The notes beneath the pieces were generated by a model. That model was not told the origin of the DNA, did no database searches, and saw only the letters and a list, made by a program, of their open reading frames with translations. 64,000 nucleotides of DNA from Dichetophora obliterata (Eukaryota; Arthropoda; Insecta; Diptera; Sciomyzidae). The stretch lies in the NCBI GenBank assembly GCA_963920525.1, contig OY986435.1, positions 98,350,115 through 98,414,114 of the forward strand. Reading direction: 5' to 3'. Shown piece after piece: positions 36,101 to 51,100 of this stretch. Position 1 is the first letter of the stretch; each line of letters opens with the position of its first letter. Both the position numbers and the translations under genes were made by a program.

Positions 36101-39100
36101 AATCCACCCAACCAACGAAAATATATTAATTAATGCCGTAGAATCAAAGCCGGGTCGTTTCAGGGCATTATTCAGGGCATAGCGCCTAGCTTCATTATAA
36201 AACCAAATTCCCGCCAACTTTCACAAATGACATTATGCCCCCACTATAGTCAATTGTAAGATCTTATACCATTTACATTTTGGGTCCAAATTTCTTGGGG
36301 CCTTATTTCATTGAGTCAAATAATGTAAAAAGGGTATAAAACCTGCATGATTGATGTTTGCACGGTGTAAACATCACGGCAATGGGTTTCGCACAACAAA
36401 TGGGACACAACGAGTCCTCCGATGGCAGTATTATATCCGACATCAGTGACTGCTTCATGCGCAACATTTCTATCAGACGACGCACGTCAGTGATTTCTTC
36501 TGGTGTCACATGTGTGGGATCTATAGGGAAAGGATTTTAAACATTATTTGCTCTCATTTTGTAAATTTGTCCCAACTTACAATCGCTCAAAGAGAATTTT
36601 ATAATCGGTGGATCTGCACGTATGCGTTTGGATGAGGTAGATGGCATGGGAACGCGCACATCATTCGTCAGTGGATCAATGTGTGCACGACTCTGCGGAT
36701 CAAAATTTCCTCGCGGTATTTCAGCTTGTTGCAGTATGGGAGTCCTCACCTCACCCAAAGCGAATTCCAAATTAGCAAATTGAAAGCTTGGATCAGTCAG
36801 GAGAACACGAGTTATGCGTGTAACCTTGGGAAACATAATGTAAATAAATAAATTGATTCAATTCTCATTGGCGCGTGATGAACCACCTTTGCGGGATTTT
36901 TATCAGACTCAAGCTCTGGGCGCATAAGTGCCAATAGAATACCTAATGCAGCCGTAATGATAGGAAAATGAGAAACCGAATTTAAATCCGCCGAACACAT
37001 GTCGACAACAAACTGAAAACAGCCGGGCGGCACAGTGACACGAGACAACACTTGACTGATGAGCTGGCACACTCGATTCAATATCAAATCGCTATTTGGT
37101 CTCGTAGAGTCTTGGAATATATCGGGCGCTACTGATATGACCATTTCTAGGCAGCGCATCAGCGAGACGGTAAGTTCAAAGCACATAGAACAGATTTTCA
37201 GCTGTTTTGGCTCGAACACTGTGTTCTCCTGACGATGCGCAGTGTTTTGTATCTGTGTTGTAAAGAGCATCGATTATAAAACTCAAAATCAAGGTTTAAA
37301 ATAAAGTTATAAGTTTGAACCTCCTGCAGCAGTAAAATAAATTCCGAGAAAGCCCAGTTCAACTGGCTCAAGACAGAATTCAAAAATGTTGTGGCAAAGG
37401 GTTCATCTTCGGTTAGACGCTCGCCAATAAGCTTCTGATAGTATTTTGATGGATTGGCCGGTGCTATATGATGCAAAAGACCAGTGTGCGTTTCATTTTT
37501 AGCACGACCGCGACAAAGTCCTAACTGAATGAGTTCGTTGCCACCTTGCCAAACACATGGTTGACGTGAATCTTTGTAGGCGAAACCTTCACCGAGCCAA
37601 AAACGCAACAGCAGCCAATTGCTCTGGCCCCAAGCACGGTTTTCATAAGGACGCAGCAGTGACTTGACCAAACAATTCTGACTAGAAATAAAAAACTTTT
37701 AATTTAACTTAAAAATGCTAAGCGCTAATGTTACCTTTTCTTTTGAGCACGCTGCAAAGCACGAATGCCTGATTTGTGGCAAGTAAGGGTGCCTAAAGCT
37801 TGTAACAGGCTATCCTTACAAGATGCCAACACAATGCGCGAGTCAGCCGAGTGTATGCCCAGGAATTCTGCAGAAGTATTGACAACGCATTCAGCATCTT
37901 GAGTAAATAATTCAAATAGTTAATACTGAGATTAAACTTGTTTGTTTGTGTATATTAAGGCTACCGGTAATATTAAACTGCACCATTAAGTCGTGAAAAC
38001 TGAAGTCCATGACTGTATCTAATAGTATGGGCAATATGTTAACATAAACCTCAGGTACAAAAGAGAAAAGTGGACCCGTCTCGGAAGAGGCCTAAAAAGA
38101 GTTCGAGTATTTTTCACACAATGGATATTTAGAAAATATTTCTACGCACATTCAGTGTTCTCAACGTCTTATCCAAAAGCCAAATTAATGTGAGTCGTCT
38201 TTGGCGACCCAGTGCCACAGCACGATACCAGGCCTGCTTTCGTGCCAATTCAATGGAACGTTTCTATAGAAAATTCAAAGCAGTCATGTATTTACTAGAG
38301 ATCGAAAAAGTTTGCACCATATTTATACTTACAGCAAACACATTTTCACGTTGACTAAATTTTATCTTAAGTTCAGTCACAGTATGCGCATGGTTTTCGC
38401 CCAGACAGACGCTTGCATGTTCCTCTAAGGCAGCCAGTTTTCTTTCCACATCTCCGCGATAGAATTTTGTTTCACGCAACACTTCGTTTAAGATAGCAAT
38501 TTCATCGCGTACGGAAGCAATCTACAAGAAATAATTTTGTACAGTGTAAAAATTAACTCCACTCAGTGATGCCATTACATAAATGAATCAACCGATTCAC
38601 AGTACAACCGATTCACATTAGAAAGAGCAAATTGAAATATCCAAATAGGTGTTAACTACACAAATTATACGTCAGGGTGAATCAATTAAGAATATATATG
38701 GACTTTAAGTCGTATCGAAAAAAAACGTAAATGTTACCCGAGAAACAATTTCATATTTTGTGTCAATAAAGTAGCTGATATACAGTTGCTGTCAAAATAA
38801 TAGCAGTGCCCTACATATGCATACATGTTTGGATAAATATTACTAGTCTAGCAATTTTGGATCCGGTAAACCCATTATCATTTCTATATGTACTTTCAAC
38901 ACTGGTTCCAAATCTGTACACAGTTTGCCCCTATATTGTAAAAATTTCAAGATACAGGGTGTTTCACGGTTTTGGCATGTGCCTAGTATTATTGATCAAG
39001 TATTTAAACTACTCACTATAAAATAAAAAATAATATTTTGTATTTTAGAATAAATATCAACTTTTTCATCATGTCATGTGCTGTAGCGGAGCTAAAATTT

Positions 39101-42100
39101 TCAGATTATCCAACGAAATGTCAAAAAATTTTCTATCTTTTATTTTTAGCGGAGCTGTTATCATCCAAAGTTAGAACTTAGAAAAAAAACTGTTGATTAA
39201 GTGTATTTTCACATGAAAAACAGACATTTCAAATTTGGAAGATTACAGCTCTGCTAAAGCAAAAAATACAAAATTTCTTGATACTTCATTAAATTATCTC
39301 AAAATTTTAGCTTCTCTACAGCACATGACACGATAATGGTTGATATATTGAAAGAGAAGTTGATTATTTTTCTAAATACAAAACAATATTGTTTATTTTA
39401 CGGTGAGTAGTTTAGATTCTAAATAAATAATGCTAAACACGTGTCAAAAAAAGTAAAACACCCTGTATCTTCAAAATTTTACAATATAGGAGGAAACTGA
39501 GTACAGATTTGGAACCAGTGTTAAAAGTGCATATAGGAATTATAATGTTCTTACCGGATCTGAAATTTGTAGACTAGTATTATTTATCCAAACATGTCTA
39601 ATATAAAAGTACTACTATTATTTTGAGCGCAGCTGTATGTCCGGTGCCTGAGTCGGTAAATGTCCGACCTCTGCACCGAAAGAAGTGCTAGTTCAGGAAC
39701 ACTTTGGGCAGGCACAATATACGAGCGAAAACCGAATCGAATACTCGTCAGTTTATTGTAGCCGAATATAGTCGCTCGTTTTTGAACACTTTATTGACAT
39801 ACTACATACTTACTACGGCACTACTTGAGGTGACTTTCGAGGTATTTGTTGGATATGTTTCGGGTACATTATAGTTAAGACTCAGGCCAGCTTCGATACA
39901 TATCAGCTACTTTATTGCATTCGGCTTAAGATCAATGTGCGATTAATTTTATTTCATAAACTTCGCAGTTTTTCGTTACTACTCGTAGTTTTTAAAACTA
40001 AAATTGAGTCTGATACTCAGGACTTTTTTGCCTGAGTAGTTTGGTACGGACACAAATTGTTTCTCGGGTTACCGCCTCATACCAACTGTATGTCGAAACA
40101 ATGACATTGTTGTGACAAAAATAGCGGAATCGGTTTTTCTATAATTCGGTTGCTTTTAGTCCGAATATTAAGTTTTATATATCGTTAAAAAGGTCAGGTC
40201 AAGGGTTATATTTCTAATAAAAAGTCTATGAATTGCAAGGTCATCTTCCCCTAATACTCAACATAATTTTCTAAAAAATCTCCCAATCACACATGTTGGT
40301 GATACAGAATTGAAGCTCTTTGAAAAAAATTATTCAACTTTTGCGAAAAAAATACTAACTTTTATTCATAAACAAAAAAGTTTTAAGTACTGTTGGTTTT
40401 AAGTTTCAGTACGCCGACTCTTGAAAAAACCTGGCTCAAAGTCGTTCGAACACAACTCGCTTGCATGAGTCCCATACAAAAAAAAAACCTTAGCATGACT
40501 GCTGTAGGGAAATAAAACGATAGATATTCATTTATTTAAAATTGTTTAGTGACAATTCAAGAAGAATTGTCAAGTACAATTCAGAACTTAATAAATAACT
40601 GACAATACATGATGTTAGTGTGAAGATGGCTACACCATTACAAAATTCACAATATTTCAGCAAAAATTACATATACATTTATATTTATATTTAATTAATT
40701 TTTGTTATTTAAAAATAAAAACTGGCCATTTCAGCCCTTGCATGGAATTTGACCTAGCTTCTATTGATCAATTGTATTGTGCGTGTGATTTAATGTTTGA
40801 ATTTTTGTTAATTACAGTGGACGTTCAATATAACTAATCTTGTGTTGTACCCCTTGTTTGTTAAATCGAAAAATTCTTTAAATCGATCGTTTTTTTTTTT
40901 GTACTAATTTTTTAGCCTCTCCTTAACTAAATAGTTCGATGCAATGAATTTTTGAAGAATTCTCTTTAATTCATAACTAAAATTTAAAACATGTTTATTT
41001 TTTTTAAAAAAGTCTTCAATTCGCGTTTGTTTTGTTCTTTTTTGCACTGCTGTTTCTTGCAAATCTCTTAAAACTACAACTTTTGACAGTTCAATATTGT
41101 TTGCAACTGCCCATGTGATGCATTTCTCTAAACAATTAACTGCTTCTGCATGTTGCACTTTGTAAGCAGTTTCGCTGTCATGAGCACTGTTTTGTACATC
41201 CTCTTCATTGTCGCTTTCATCACAATCTATAAAACGATGGACACAATTCCACTCGCAAATATCCGAAATTCTAAGTGTCAAGCAAATGTCAAGGACTTAC
41301 GTCAGGGAATACTAATGCCGCCAATGTCAATGTCGATTCTTCCGTTTTCCGAGTTTTCGAGTTTTCCGTATTTCGTTTGAGCAGTTCTGCTATTGGTATG
41401 TCATCTTCTTCATCGAATTCTGCAGAATCATTGCATAAAATGTTTCTCCAACATTTTACGATAGATTCTTTTGATAGTTTATCCCAAGAAAGAGCCAGGA
41501 GAGATACAGCATCGAATATGTTAAAGAGTTTTAAATGCTTTGTGATATCTTCCGTTCCAGAAGCAACTATTTTAATTAAAAGGCTATTTCTATAACGCAG
41601 TTACACAAGCCGTATAGCGTTCTGGTCCATAGGTTGGATTAAAGGCATAACATTAGGTGGCATAAACATTGTCCATATCAATCCATCATCGGTAGCCTTT
41701 ACCAGTTCGTTTTCAGGTGGATGACTTGGAGCATTATTCAATATCAATAGAGCTTTCTTTGGTAGGTTATGTTCCTCTAAAAAGTCAAGAACATTTAAAA
41801 AAGCAAAAGTCCTCATAACAAAAACATAAACTACTAAGCATTCCATTTAATTTGTACAAACCTGTGGGACAAAGTCGTGGAAAAACCATTTTTTAAAGAT
41901 AAAAGTGTTCATCCATGCAGGCTTTGAGCTCATGTAGCTTACAGGCAACAATTTGTTTTTGAAGGGTCTCGGGTTTTCAGATTTCCCGATAACCAAAAGC
42001 GATAATTTCTTGGTCCCTGTAGCATTGGCACACGCTAAGAATGTCAATCTTTCTTTGGTGTTCTTTCTTCCCGGTGCAGCTGATTCTTCGCAGAGGACAT

Positions 42101-45100
42101 ACGTCATTTCAGGAAGCAATTTCCAATAAATACCACTTTCATCCGCGTGGAAATTGCATCGAGGGAAAGATCATTCTTTTTTATTACGCTTTTGAGCTTC
42201 TGATTAAATGGCTGCACACAATCTGCATTAGACGACAGTTTTTCACCGGAATTTTTAAGAAGTAGTATTCCGAAGCGTTTTTTTAATTTCGTCATCCAAC
42301 GATCACTGGCAGTAAAATCGCCTTTGTTATAATTTCGGAATAATTTACTTTTAGATACAAATTTTTTCACTCGTAGAACATATGTATGTATTAAGGGCTT
42401 CTAATTTAAAACCTGAAATAATTAACGGCCGCTTTTATATGGTTTAGAAGTTATAGCCGCCCAAAGTTTAAAAAATGGGTTCGAAAAATTTGATATTTTT
42501 TAACAATAAGGTTAAAAATAAGTTTAGTTTATTAATTTAATTTTGGATTTTCAGCTTAGTATAGAAAAACTTTGCGCGATTTTTAAAAAAATTTTTTTAT
42601 TTCAATGTAAAACAAGGAATTTTCGAAAAAAATGTTTGTTTTATATATTTTTAGATGTTTTCCGTGGGATTTTTGAAACCAAAACCCAACCAATTCCTAC
42701 TTCAGTGGAGCAGTTCACATATAATTTGTTCTACTAAATGGTAAATAAATCAAGTTGTTAGAGTTTCACTGCTTCTACAGTTACTGTTAAAATTTATAAG
42801 GGAAAGAAGTTCTGGAGAATTGACTACACCAGTTATGAGTTGGTGTAAGTAGACGATATCAGCAGATTTCCTTCTCTCACTTAAAGATTGCAAAATTTTA
42901 AACGATCCTCATATGGAGGAAGGTTAAATGTGTCAGTTCCACTAAGCCTCTGAGAGCAAACCGAACAAAACGTTTTTGAATTCTTTCTATTCGATTAACA
43001 TGCACATTATAATGTGGGGACCATACTTGACTTGTGTACTCCAAGTGAGGACGCACAATTGAATAATACAGCGTTGTAGTTGTTATTAAGCTAGCAAACT
43101 CTTTGGCCCAACGTTTTATAAAACCAAGCATAGAAGATGCTTTTTTACAAATTCTATCAATATGCATGTTAAACGACAATTTAGAATCCATGTTTATACC
43201 AAGGTCTTTGACGGTAGCTACACGACTTAATGCAGTATCTTTAATTTTGTAATTAAAAATTAAATTGTTTCTTGTAAGCGAAAAGGTCACAGTTTGACAT
43301 TTATCTGGATTTAAAAACATGTTATTTTTAGAACACCAAACCTCAAAGGATTTCAAGTCTGACTGGGGCATGTCTGAATTGTCATTAGAATCAATTGTTA
43401 AATTTTAATAGAATTAATTTTCATATCATCTGCATAAATAAGCAAAAGAGAGTGTTTGATGATGTGAGTAACATCATTAATTGCCAAAATAAACAGAATT
43501 GGGCCCTGGTGGCTTCCTTGAGGAACACTCGATTCTGCAACAAATTCAGAAGACAACACCCCTCGAAACCGTATTTGATAAGATCGCTCCATCAAATACG
43601 ATTTGATCCAGTTTACAAAATTCTGTGGAAATCCCATTAATTTAATTTTTAATAAAATTAGATTATGTGGTAATTTATCAAAAGCTTTGCTAAAGTCAGT
43701 ATAAATACAATCGACCTGGCTACCAGAATCAATAGATTTTAAGCAGAATGTAGTGAAATCGAGGAGACTAGACACAGTGGATCTGCCAGTAACAAAACCA
43801 TGCTGACGAATTGTCAAGACCTGCCCACAGTGAATTTTTACTCGATCGTACACTATTCGCTCAAAAAGTTTAGGAATTGAAGACATCTTAGCGATAGGCC
43901 TATAATTAGTGATTTCATTCCTACAACCTTTTTTGTAAATAGGACTGATATAAGATTTTTTTCCAAAAGGAGGAAAATTACTTTCGTTAATTGATTTATT
44001 AAAAAGTAACGAGAGTGGTTGAAACAAAATGGAGCCGCATTGTTTTAACACTGTGGCAGGAATTCCATCTGGTCCAGCGCTAAAATCTTCATCGACTGAT
44101 TCAATATACTTAAAAATATCCTCTGAGGTAGAAGATATATGCTCCAAAGAAACTTTGGGTGCGTTGTTCATATAATCAAAATACGCTAAATAATAATTAA
44201 AAGAATCTGAAAAAAATTATTCTTTAAAAAAATTGGCAAATAGGCCACAAACAATGGTGGAATCGTCAGTAAATCCATCCTGAAATGATGAAATTGGGCA
44301 TCGAAACCGATAGTAACTGCCATTTCTGTGAAAAAGCAGGGGAAACTAGCACAGGGGAACTATGAGCAGAGCCTAGAGCAAATTTTATCCTTTGAACCTT
44401 AAAACATTCTCAAATTCATCAGAGAGCTAGGTCTCGATGAAATTCTGTAATCCATCAACCCAGCGGAGCCTTGAGAAGGAGGTACAATAGATCTCATTTA
44501 GGTCGCAGTACGGATCTCCACCATAAAACATTTACATTAACACTTGTTGACAATATGTTCTTAACGCTCTATCAAAATTAGAAATTCAGATGGGTTGGCG
44601 TTAGCGCGTTGTCTATTTCGGTATGCTTGATACAAAACGTATGAACAGTTAAACGCTAACGCTCTAATTTAGGTTTGACTGTAAAAGAAGTTGTATACAA
44701 AAAGTTTTGACCAGCATCACCTCCTGAGTAACGATTTTGCCATGTCCGTCTGTCTGTCTGTCTGTTTTTCGTCATGATTAAAGCCAAAATTTTTAAAGCT
44801 ATGCTAATGAAAATCAAAATATATGCTTATATTAAAAAAACTAAGATAAAGTGCGAGAATGAGCAAAATCGGATGAAAATAACGCCTATCTCCCATAAAA
44901 AGTGACTTAATCAAAACGGTAAAATCTCTTAAAGTTAATATTTTGTTCGCAAAAGTTAAATAATTTTTCAAGAGCACGCCTCGGACGTTTATTTATCAAT
45001 CTCCTTAAAGCTTTAAAGACGGTACAATTTTTTCGCACATGAGCTAATTTTTATTTTGACTAATTTTTGTGTGATACGGTTCGTTTTGCAATATCCGACT

Positions 45101-48100
45101 TAGTGATGCCAGTGACATCATCGCATCCGACTTAGTGATGCCAGTGACATCATCGTCTTTATTGGGTTGATATGTATTTCAAAGAAATAAAAATTCTGTT
45201 TTTTTCCTTTGTTTGGTTTTGGAGCGCTACTCTGCATTTATATGTATCTCATGAGCCTTGCTCGGTGCTCATCAGTTTTTTTTTATGTTGCGCTGTGCTA
45301 GCTGAGTACGAGGAAAGAGAGAAATAGAGAGCAGCATGGAGATTATTGAAACTCTCGCAACACAAACACGTCAAAAGATAACGAATAAGCAATGCTGGGA
45401 TGATTTCTTTAAAAACTTGACACTTTAATTATGTATACTTATCATTCAAATCTCGAAAGAAAAATACCCATAAATAAAACAGTAGCACAAATATGATATT
45501 TTAAATCTTTTTTCATAAAAATTGCCCCAGTGTTTTTGGAGTAAAATTGTAATATTAAATTTCCACTTTAATTTTATACAATAGTAGATATATAACTTAA
45601 TAATCGGACTACAAGCAACTGAGTTATAGACAAGAAACCGATCCCGCTGTTTTTTCCACGCCCACAATAAAAATATTTTGCACTCCCGTAATTTTTGCGA
45701 CATAACAGTTGATATGAGGCGGTAAACATTTACATTTTTATTTTATATAGACCGATACGGCTTACAAAAGTCAATTTGATTCATAAAATTAATTGATTAG
45801 TACTTTCTGATTACAGAACAGGATTAGAGAAGATTACAGAATTAGGTTTTATTATTGAAGTAGTATTGTTTGATTTCAATAAAAATATATAACTTAAAGC
45901 GTCCAGTCTTATTAGACAGACCAAAAAATATGCAATTTTCATTAATGTTTCTTGGAAAAAGCCAAAAAAATATAAGAACTCGAAATATTTAGGTATATTT
46001 ATAGTACTTTAAAGATGATTGTATAAAATTTTCATATTATTTAATCAATGTACTTAAACAAAACACGGGGCGACGTCGGTCAGAGCGCAAAACTTCAACC
46101 GAGCTGGCGACCTTTCCAATCTGAAAATCATAAGATTTTTCCTGTTATGAATGTCCATAGTCACATAGACAACTTTTAATGAAATTGATTAAAAAATAAC
46201 AAAATGGCAGCGTTTAGTATCAAATGTATAGGTGAGATTAATCCATTCTAATTTAATTATCCAGTTACTCCAGTTTAATTATGCGTATTTTGAAAAAAAA
46301 TTTACTGAGATATGAAAGTCGCCAGCTCGAAAAACGTAGTTTTCAAGAAAACGCGTTTAGATTTTAAAGTATAGTGCGCTACATGCTTTGGCACGGTCGG
46401 TTCAGAGGCTCCATTTGAACCATTACTAATTTGAATTTATCCTTTTAGTATGAATTTCTACACAGTTATAGCTATCGACAAATTTTCGACCCAACTAACC
46501 AGATTGGACCTTTAATATAATCCTGGAATTTTACAAGCGACTGCAATGTACGAACACAAAATATTGTACAAGTAATTGAACATATAGATTTGTATGTAGG
46601 GATAGGGATTTCGGGTACGACGAGTGGTTTGGCTTTATTAATTTTTTCTATCATGAACACCAGAGGGCGCTAATGTACAAAATTTCTACAAAACGGCGAA
46701 AAAATCGTAAACAGTTTATCCAATTGTTAGGCTGGCAAAAATCCTCCGCCTAACCCTCCAGGTGGGTGCCGGCTGGAAATAACTGCTACAGTTTACTGTG
46801 AGGGGTAGTTAGGCTACTCTGCGGGATGGCGGTTAGCTAAGGGGGGACACAATCCACAGCGCTCTGACTCTCAATAGTCCTAGTGCTGCCTGGGGCGGGT
46901 CCTTCCCATCGGTGTAAGATCATTATCATGGGCTGAATCAAGGTGTCATGCGACCCGTACCGAGGATTGACCAGGCTGGAGGCCCATTTAAAAAATTAGT
47001 TCAGTCCTTCACAGAGCCATCCGGATACCTGGACACCTCCGGATGTATCTAGCCCTATCTGTGTATGCGGATCTCTGCACAGACGCACATCTCCTTCTCC
47101 GCTACTTGTGGGTCCTGTTATGTCCTAAACAAATAAAAAAACTAAAAACAAGGAGTCCGGATCTCCTCAGAAACTGGAGCGTATTAGTGTGGCTGCAGTT
47201 GCCGCTCAGAATCCAGCCAAGCCAGATCAGAGCTGTAGCAGTAGCTCAATTCGATGTAAGGCCTCTTCTTCTGCTTGAAAGGCCTCGTCTAGTCGCGCTA
47301 GGGAGATGCGCTCAGCGACTAGCCTTCTTGTGCATCTAGAGGAGCTCGCTGCAAGGTCTGTGTTATCGGACAAGCAGCTAAAGAGTCGTGAATGGGCGTT
47401 AGAAGTCATTAGCGGCAAGGTGGTATCGTCTGGAGCCGGTAAAGGTCTGTCGATCAAACGACAAAGGTCGGAGGAGGAGGAAACCGGCCAATGAGGCGAA
47501 AAATCTGAAGAGTGCTGGTGACTTTTCTGGCCGACTCTTCAGCGATGTCACCAGAGGAGGTGAGGTGTTGACTATCCTGGACAGGGGGGCGGAGGATTTT
47601 GGGATCTCGTCCACGAACTGGTGGCAGGTGGAAGCTAAGCGGGAGTTAGGTTGGTAAGGTGCGCCGATGGAAGGTCTGTCGCATTCTACAAGGCGGCTAT
47701 CGCCAAGGTAGGTGAAGTGTGGCCAGGCGCACGTATAGAAGCGGTCTCAAAGGATTAAATCCCTAGCAGACCGAGGGCGCGAGTCTGGTTACCTCTGGAG
47801 CCATCAGAGCCAGACAAAATTCTGGAGACTTTAAGAGTCTCCAACCTCCACCGTCCAGTTCCGAACTGGAGGGTTATCAAAATTGAGGATCCCAGGGATG
47901 GCGCTAGGCAGGCTGTCCTAACTTTGGAAGAGGCATCCCTGGGTCATATAGGTAAATGCGATGGGTGGGTTCGCTTCGCGGTCACGAGGGTACTCGTGAA
48001 GATATATAAAAAAGATAAGCTAGCGGTGCTGACCGAGCGTCCCCAAGCGCACTTTTGACGGAGGGTGCGGAAGAGGTAGATCCTCTAGCGAAGCGAAACC

Positions 48101-51100
48101 GGCCAGCGCCGAATTAGTAATCCGTCTTAACAGAGGCGGTGAAGATGTAGTCCTCATTCAGGAGCCTTGGACTCATGGAGGCAAAGTTTGTTGTTTGCAG
48201 ATGGACGGTTATAAGCTGTTTTTCGCTAGTTGCACAGGTTTTCACACATCGTGTATACTAGCGAAAACCTGTATTAACTCATTTTTAATACCCAATTCCA
48301 GTGATCAAGACTTGGTGGCAATCAGTTGGAGCTAGGATCGAGCAGCTGCTAGGTTACGTCGGCGTACCTAGCCCATGGCCATCCTGAGCCACCGCCGGCG
48401 GGTAATCTGCGGTGTCTGGTCACCGAGGCGGAGAAGAAGAAGCATGGTCTGGTTATCGGTGCTGACGCGAATGCACACCATAGTCTGGGGAGGCACAGAC
48501 GTAAATGAAAGAGGTGAGTTCTGGTTTGACTATTTACTCAAAAGTAATTTATATGTTTGTAAGGTTGGGAACGCCCCAACTTTTGTTACTCGCAGTAGGC
48601 GCGAAGTTTTATATGTTAGCCTAGTCTCTGACTTCCTTTATGATAGGATCACGGACTGGAAAGTGCTTCAGGAGCACTCCTTCTCTGATCATAGGTGTAC
48701 ATTGGCGTCGGAAGCGGGGGGGCAAGGTGGGCAGTTGCCCCCCCACTTTTTTAGCTAGATAAACAATTTAAAAGGAAAAGTTATTCAAAATATCAGTTTT
48801 TTTACAACGATAATATTTTTGTATTATATATTTTCCTCTTCTTTCTCTCTTCTTCATGTTTCATGTGAAGAAATTTTGGTGAACTTTTTTTGCACCACCA
48901 TTTGTACTGCCCCCCCATTTGTACTGCCCCCCCAGATGAAATTCGCTTCCGACGCGCTTGTAGGTGTATAACATTTGGTCTAAAGGGCCGCGTCAATAGT
49001 CTTTAGGAATCTGAAGAAAACAAATTGGTGTAAATTTAGGGAGTAGTGGAAGCAGCGATATCCCCCTCTCTCAGGTAATTCCCCTTCGACGACACATGAC
49101 CTAGATTCAATCATGGAGCTGCTGACGAGGACTCTAAATGAGGCTTTAGAAATCTTATGCCCTAAGGGCGCCCCAAGAGGCCATCTTGGTGGTCAAGGGA
49201 AATTAGTAATCTAAGGTCTCAGTGCAGAAAGATTTTTAATAAAGCTAAGAAATCGGGTAGAACTCAATGCTGGGATGAGTATAAATCCAGTTTAAAAATT
49301 TTTAAGAAAGCACTTCGAAAGGCTCAGCGCAATTTCTAGAGGCTTTTCTGCGGTAATATATAGGAATCTTCCGAAGCATCAAGACTCCATAAGATTCTCG
49401 CTTCTAGTCCTAGCTGTCAAAGCTACTTAAAGAAATCAGACGATACTTGGACATCCTCTAGCGAGGAGAGCCAAGATCTTCTACTGAGTACCCACTTCCC
49501 GGATTGCTCGGTGGATCCCACTCACATAAGGTGTGAGAGGGCTGCGGCGATGAGTAATCCTACAAAAATCATAACAGAGAACAGAATTAAATGAGCTCTG
49601 TTTAGTTTAAAACCTGCTGGGTCTGATGGTATAGTTCCAGCCGCTCTACAGCAGACGTCGTCCATTTTCCTTCCATGGCTTCTTGTCATTTTCAAAGGTT
49701 GTCTTGAAATGACATACATACCATTAAAATGGAGGGAGGTAAAGGTAGTATTTATCCCTAAGGCGGGTAGGATATCGCAAACGAGTCCGAAGGACCTTAG
49801 ACCCATTAGTCTTTCATCTTTCCTGCTGAAAACACTCGAAAGACTGACTCACGCTCATATTCGTTGAAGCATAGACACAAATTTGCTTTCAGCTTCACAG
49901 CACGCGTACAGGAAAGGTAGGTCTGTAGAAACGGCCCTGCACTTCCTGGTAGGCTTTAAAGAAAATGCCTTTTTTCATAAGGAGTACACAATGGTAGCTT
50001 TTCTGGATATCGAAGGTGCCTTAAACAATGTTCTTCTGGAGTCAATCATTGGCGCGCTCTTGTAGCTTGGTGGATGAGTCACTCTGTGTAGTGATAAAAA
50101 ACCTGCTGACCAGCAGAGTCGTCAGTGCATCTCTAGGTGACTCAAAGGCCAGGAGATTTGTGAGTAGATGCACCCCTCAAGGAGGTGTTCTATCACCTTT
50201 ATGGTGGAACTTGGTAGTCAATGAACTTCTGAGGAAAATAGAAAAGGTTGGTTGCAAGGTGATTGCCTATGCGGATGAGTAAGCTATTGCTGCACAGGCA
50301 AAGTTTCCTAATACTCTTTCGGAGCTGCTTGGGTCAGCGCTAGCCGATCTCAATACTTGGGCCAAAAAATGTGAGCTGGGGGTAAGTTCCCAAAAAACTG
50401 AACTGGTCGTTTTTACGAGGAAATATAGAATTCCGCGCATAATTCCTCCACGTCTGGATGGCACTCTGCTAAACTTTGTGGAAGAGGCAAAATACTTAGG
50501 GGTTATTTTGGATAGGATGTTAAGCTGGAAACCGAATATTCTTGAGCGAACTAGGAAAGCCAATGTTGCTTTATATGCCTGTAAGAAAGCTATAGGTAAA
50601 ACGTCGGGCTTACCCCGAATATTACACGTTGGATTTACACAGTTATAAGCTGTATAGGGTGTATGTGTGTGGTGGACAGTACTAAAAACACAGTTTAATT
50701 GCAAATTGTTAGGGAAAGTGCAAAGAACTGCGGTCGTATGTATCAGCAGAGTGCTTAGGTCCACTTCATCGGAAGAGCTAAATGCGGTTCTTTGCTTAAT
50801 ACTCCTTGATATTATGGGAAAAAGGATGCCGAAGGAAACAGCCATCCGCCTAAGAGCAACCTCGCAGTAGATTAACACTCGTACAGGTCATTCCTCCATT
50901 ATCGATCTTGCAGTAGCAGTTCCCAGCAACATCAATTACACAGTTATCCCAACCAGAGTAGAATGGGACGGGTTCCTGCCGCTAAACCAGATTGGCGCGC
51001 ATATTTTTATTGACGGCTCAAAACTTGACAGCAAAGTTGGGGGAGGCGTCTTTTTAACGGATCTGGACATCAGAACCTCATTTAGACTGCCAGATCATTG

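Larger units (their letters stand above)
24170..36342 (-). other. RNF123 intron 18 (12.2 kb), transposon-filled
   Basis: GT-AG intron between RING exons 18 and 19. From high to low coordinates it holds about 700 bp of unassigned DNA (35660-36342, including an 81-codon minus frame at 35695-35940 of unknown nature), a jockey-like LINE fragment carrying a MITE, the 571 bp tandem array with its Tc1 insert, a plus-strand LINE fragment, about 1.3 kb of unassigned AT-rich DNA (27190-28580), a tRNA-like sequence, a 1.7 kb long-inverted-repeat element with a decayed gene, and a TAT-flanked MITE only 300 bp from the last exon. Host coding capacity: none seen. Confidence 0.85.

Noticed and set aside
50267..50878. 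203-codon minus-strand open frame
   Set aside because: It is antisense to the LINE reverse transcriptase, which has recognisable motifs on the plus strand.
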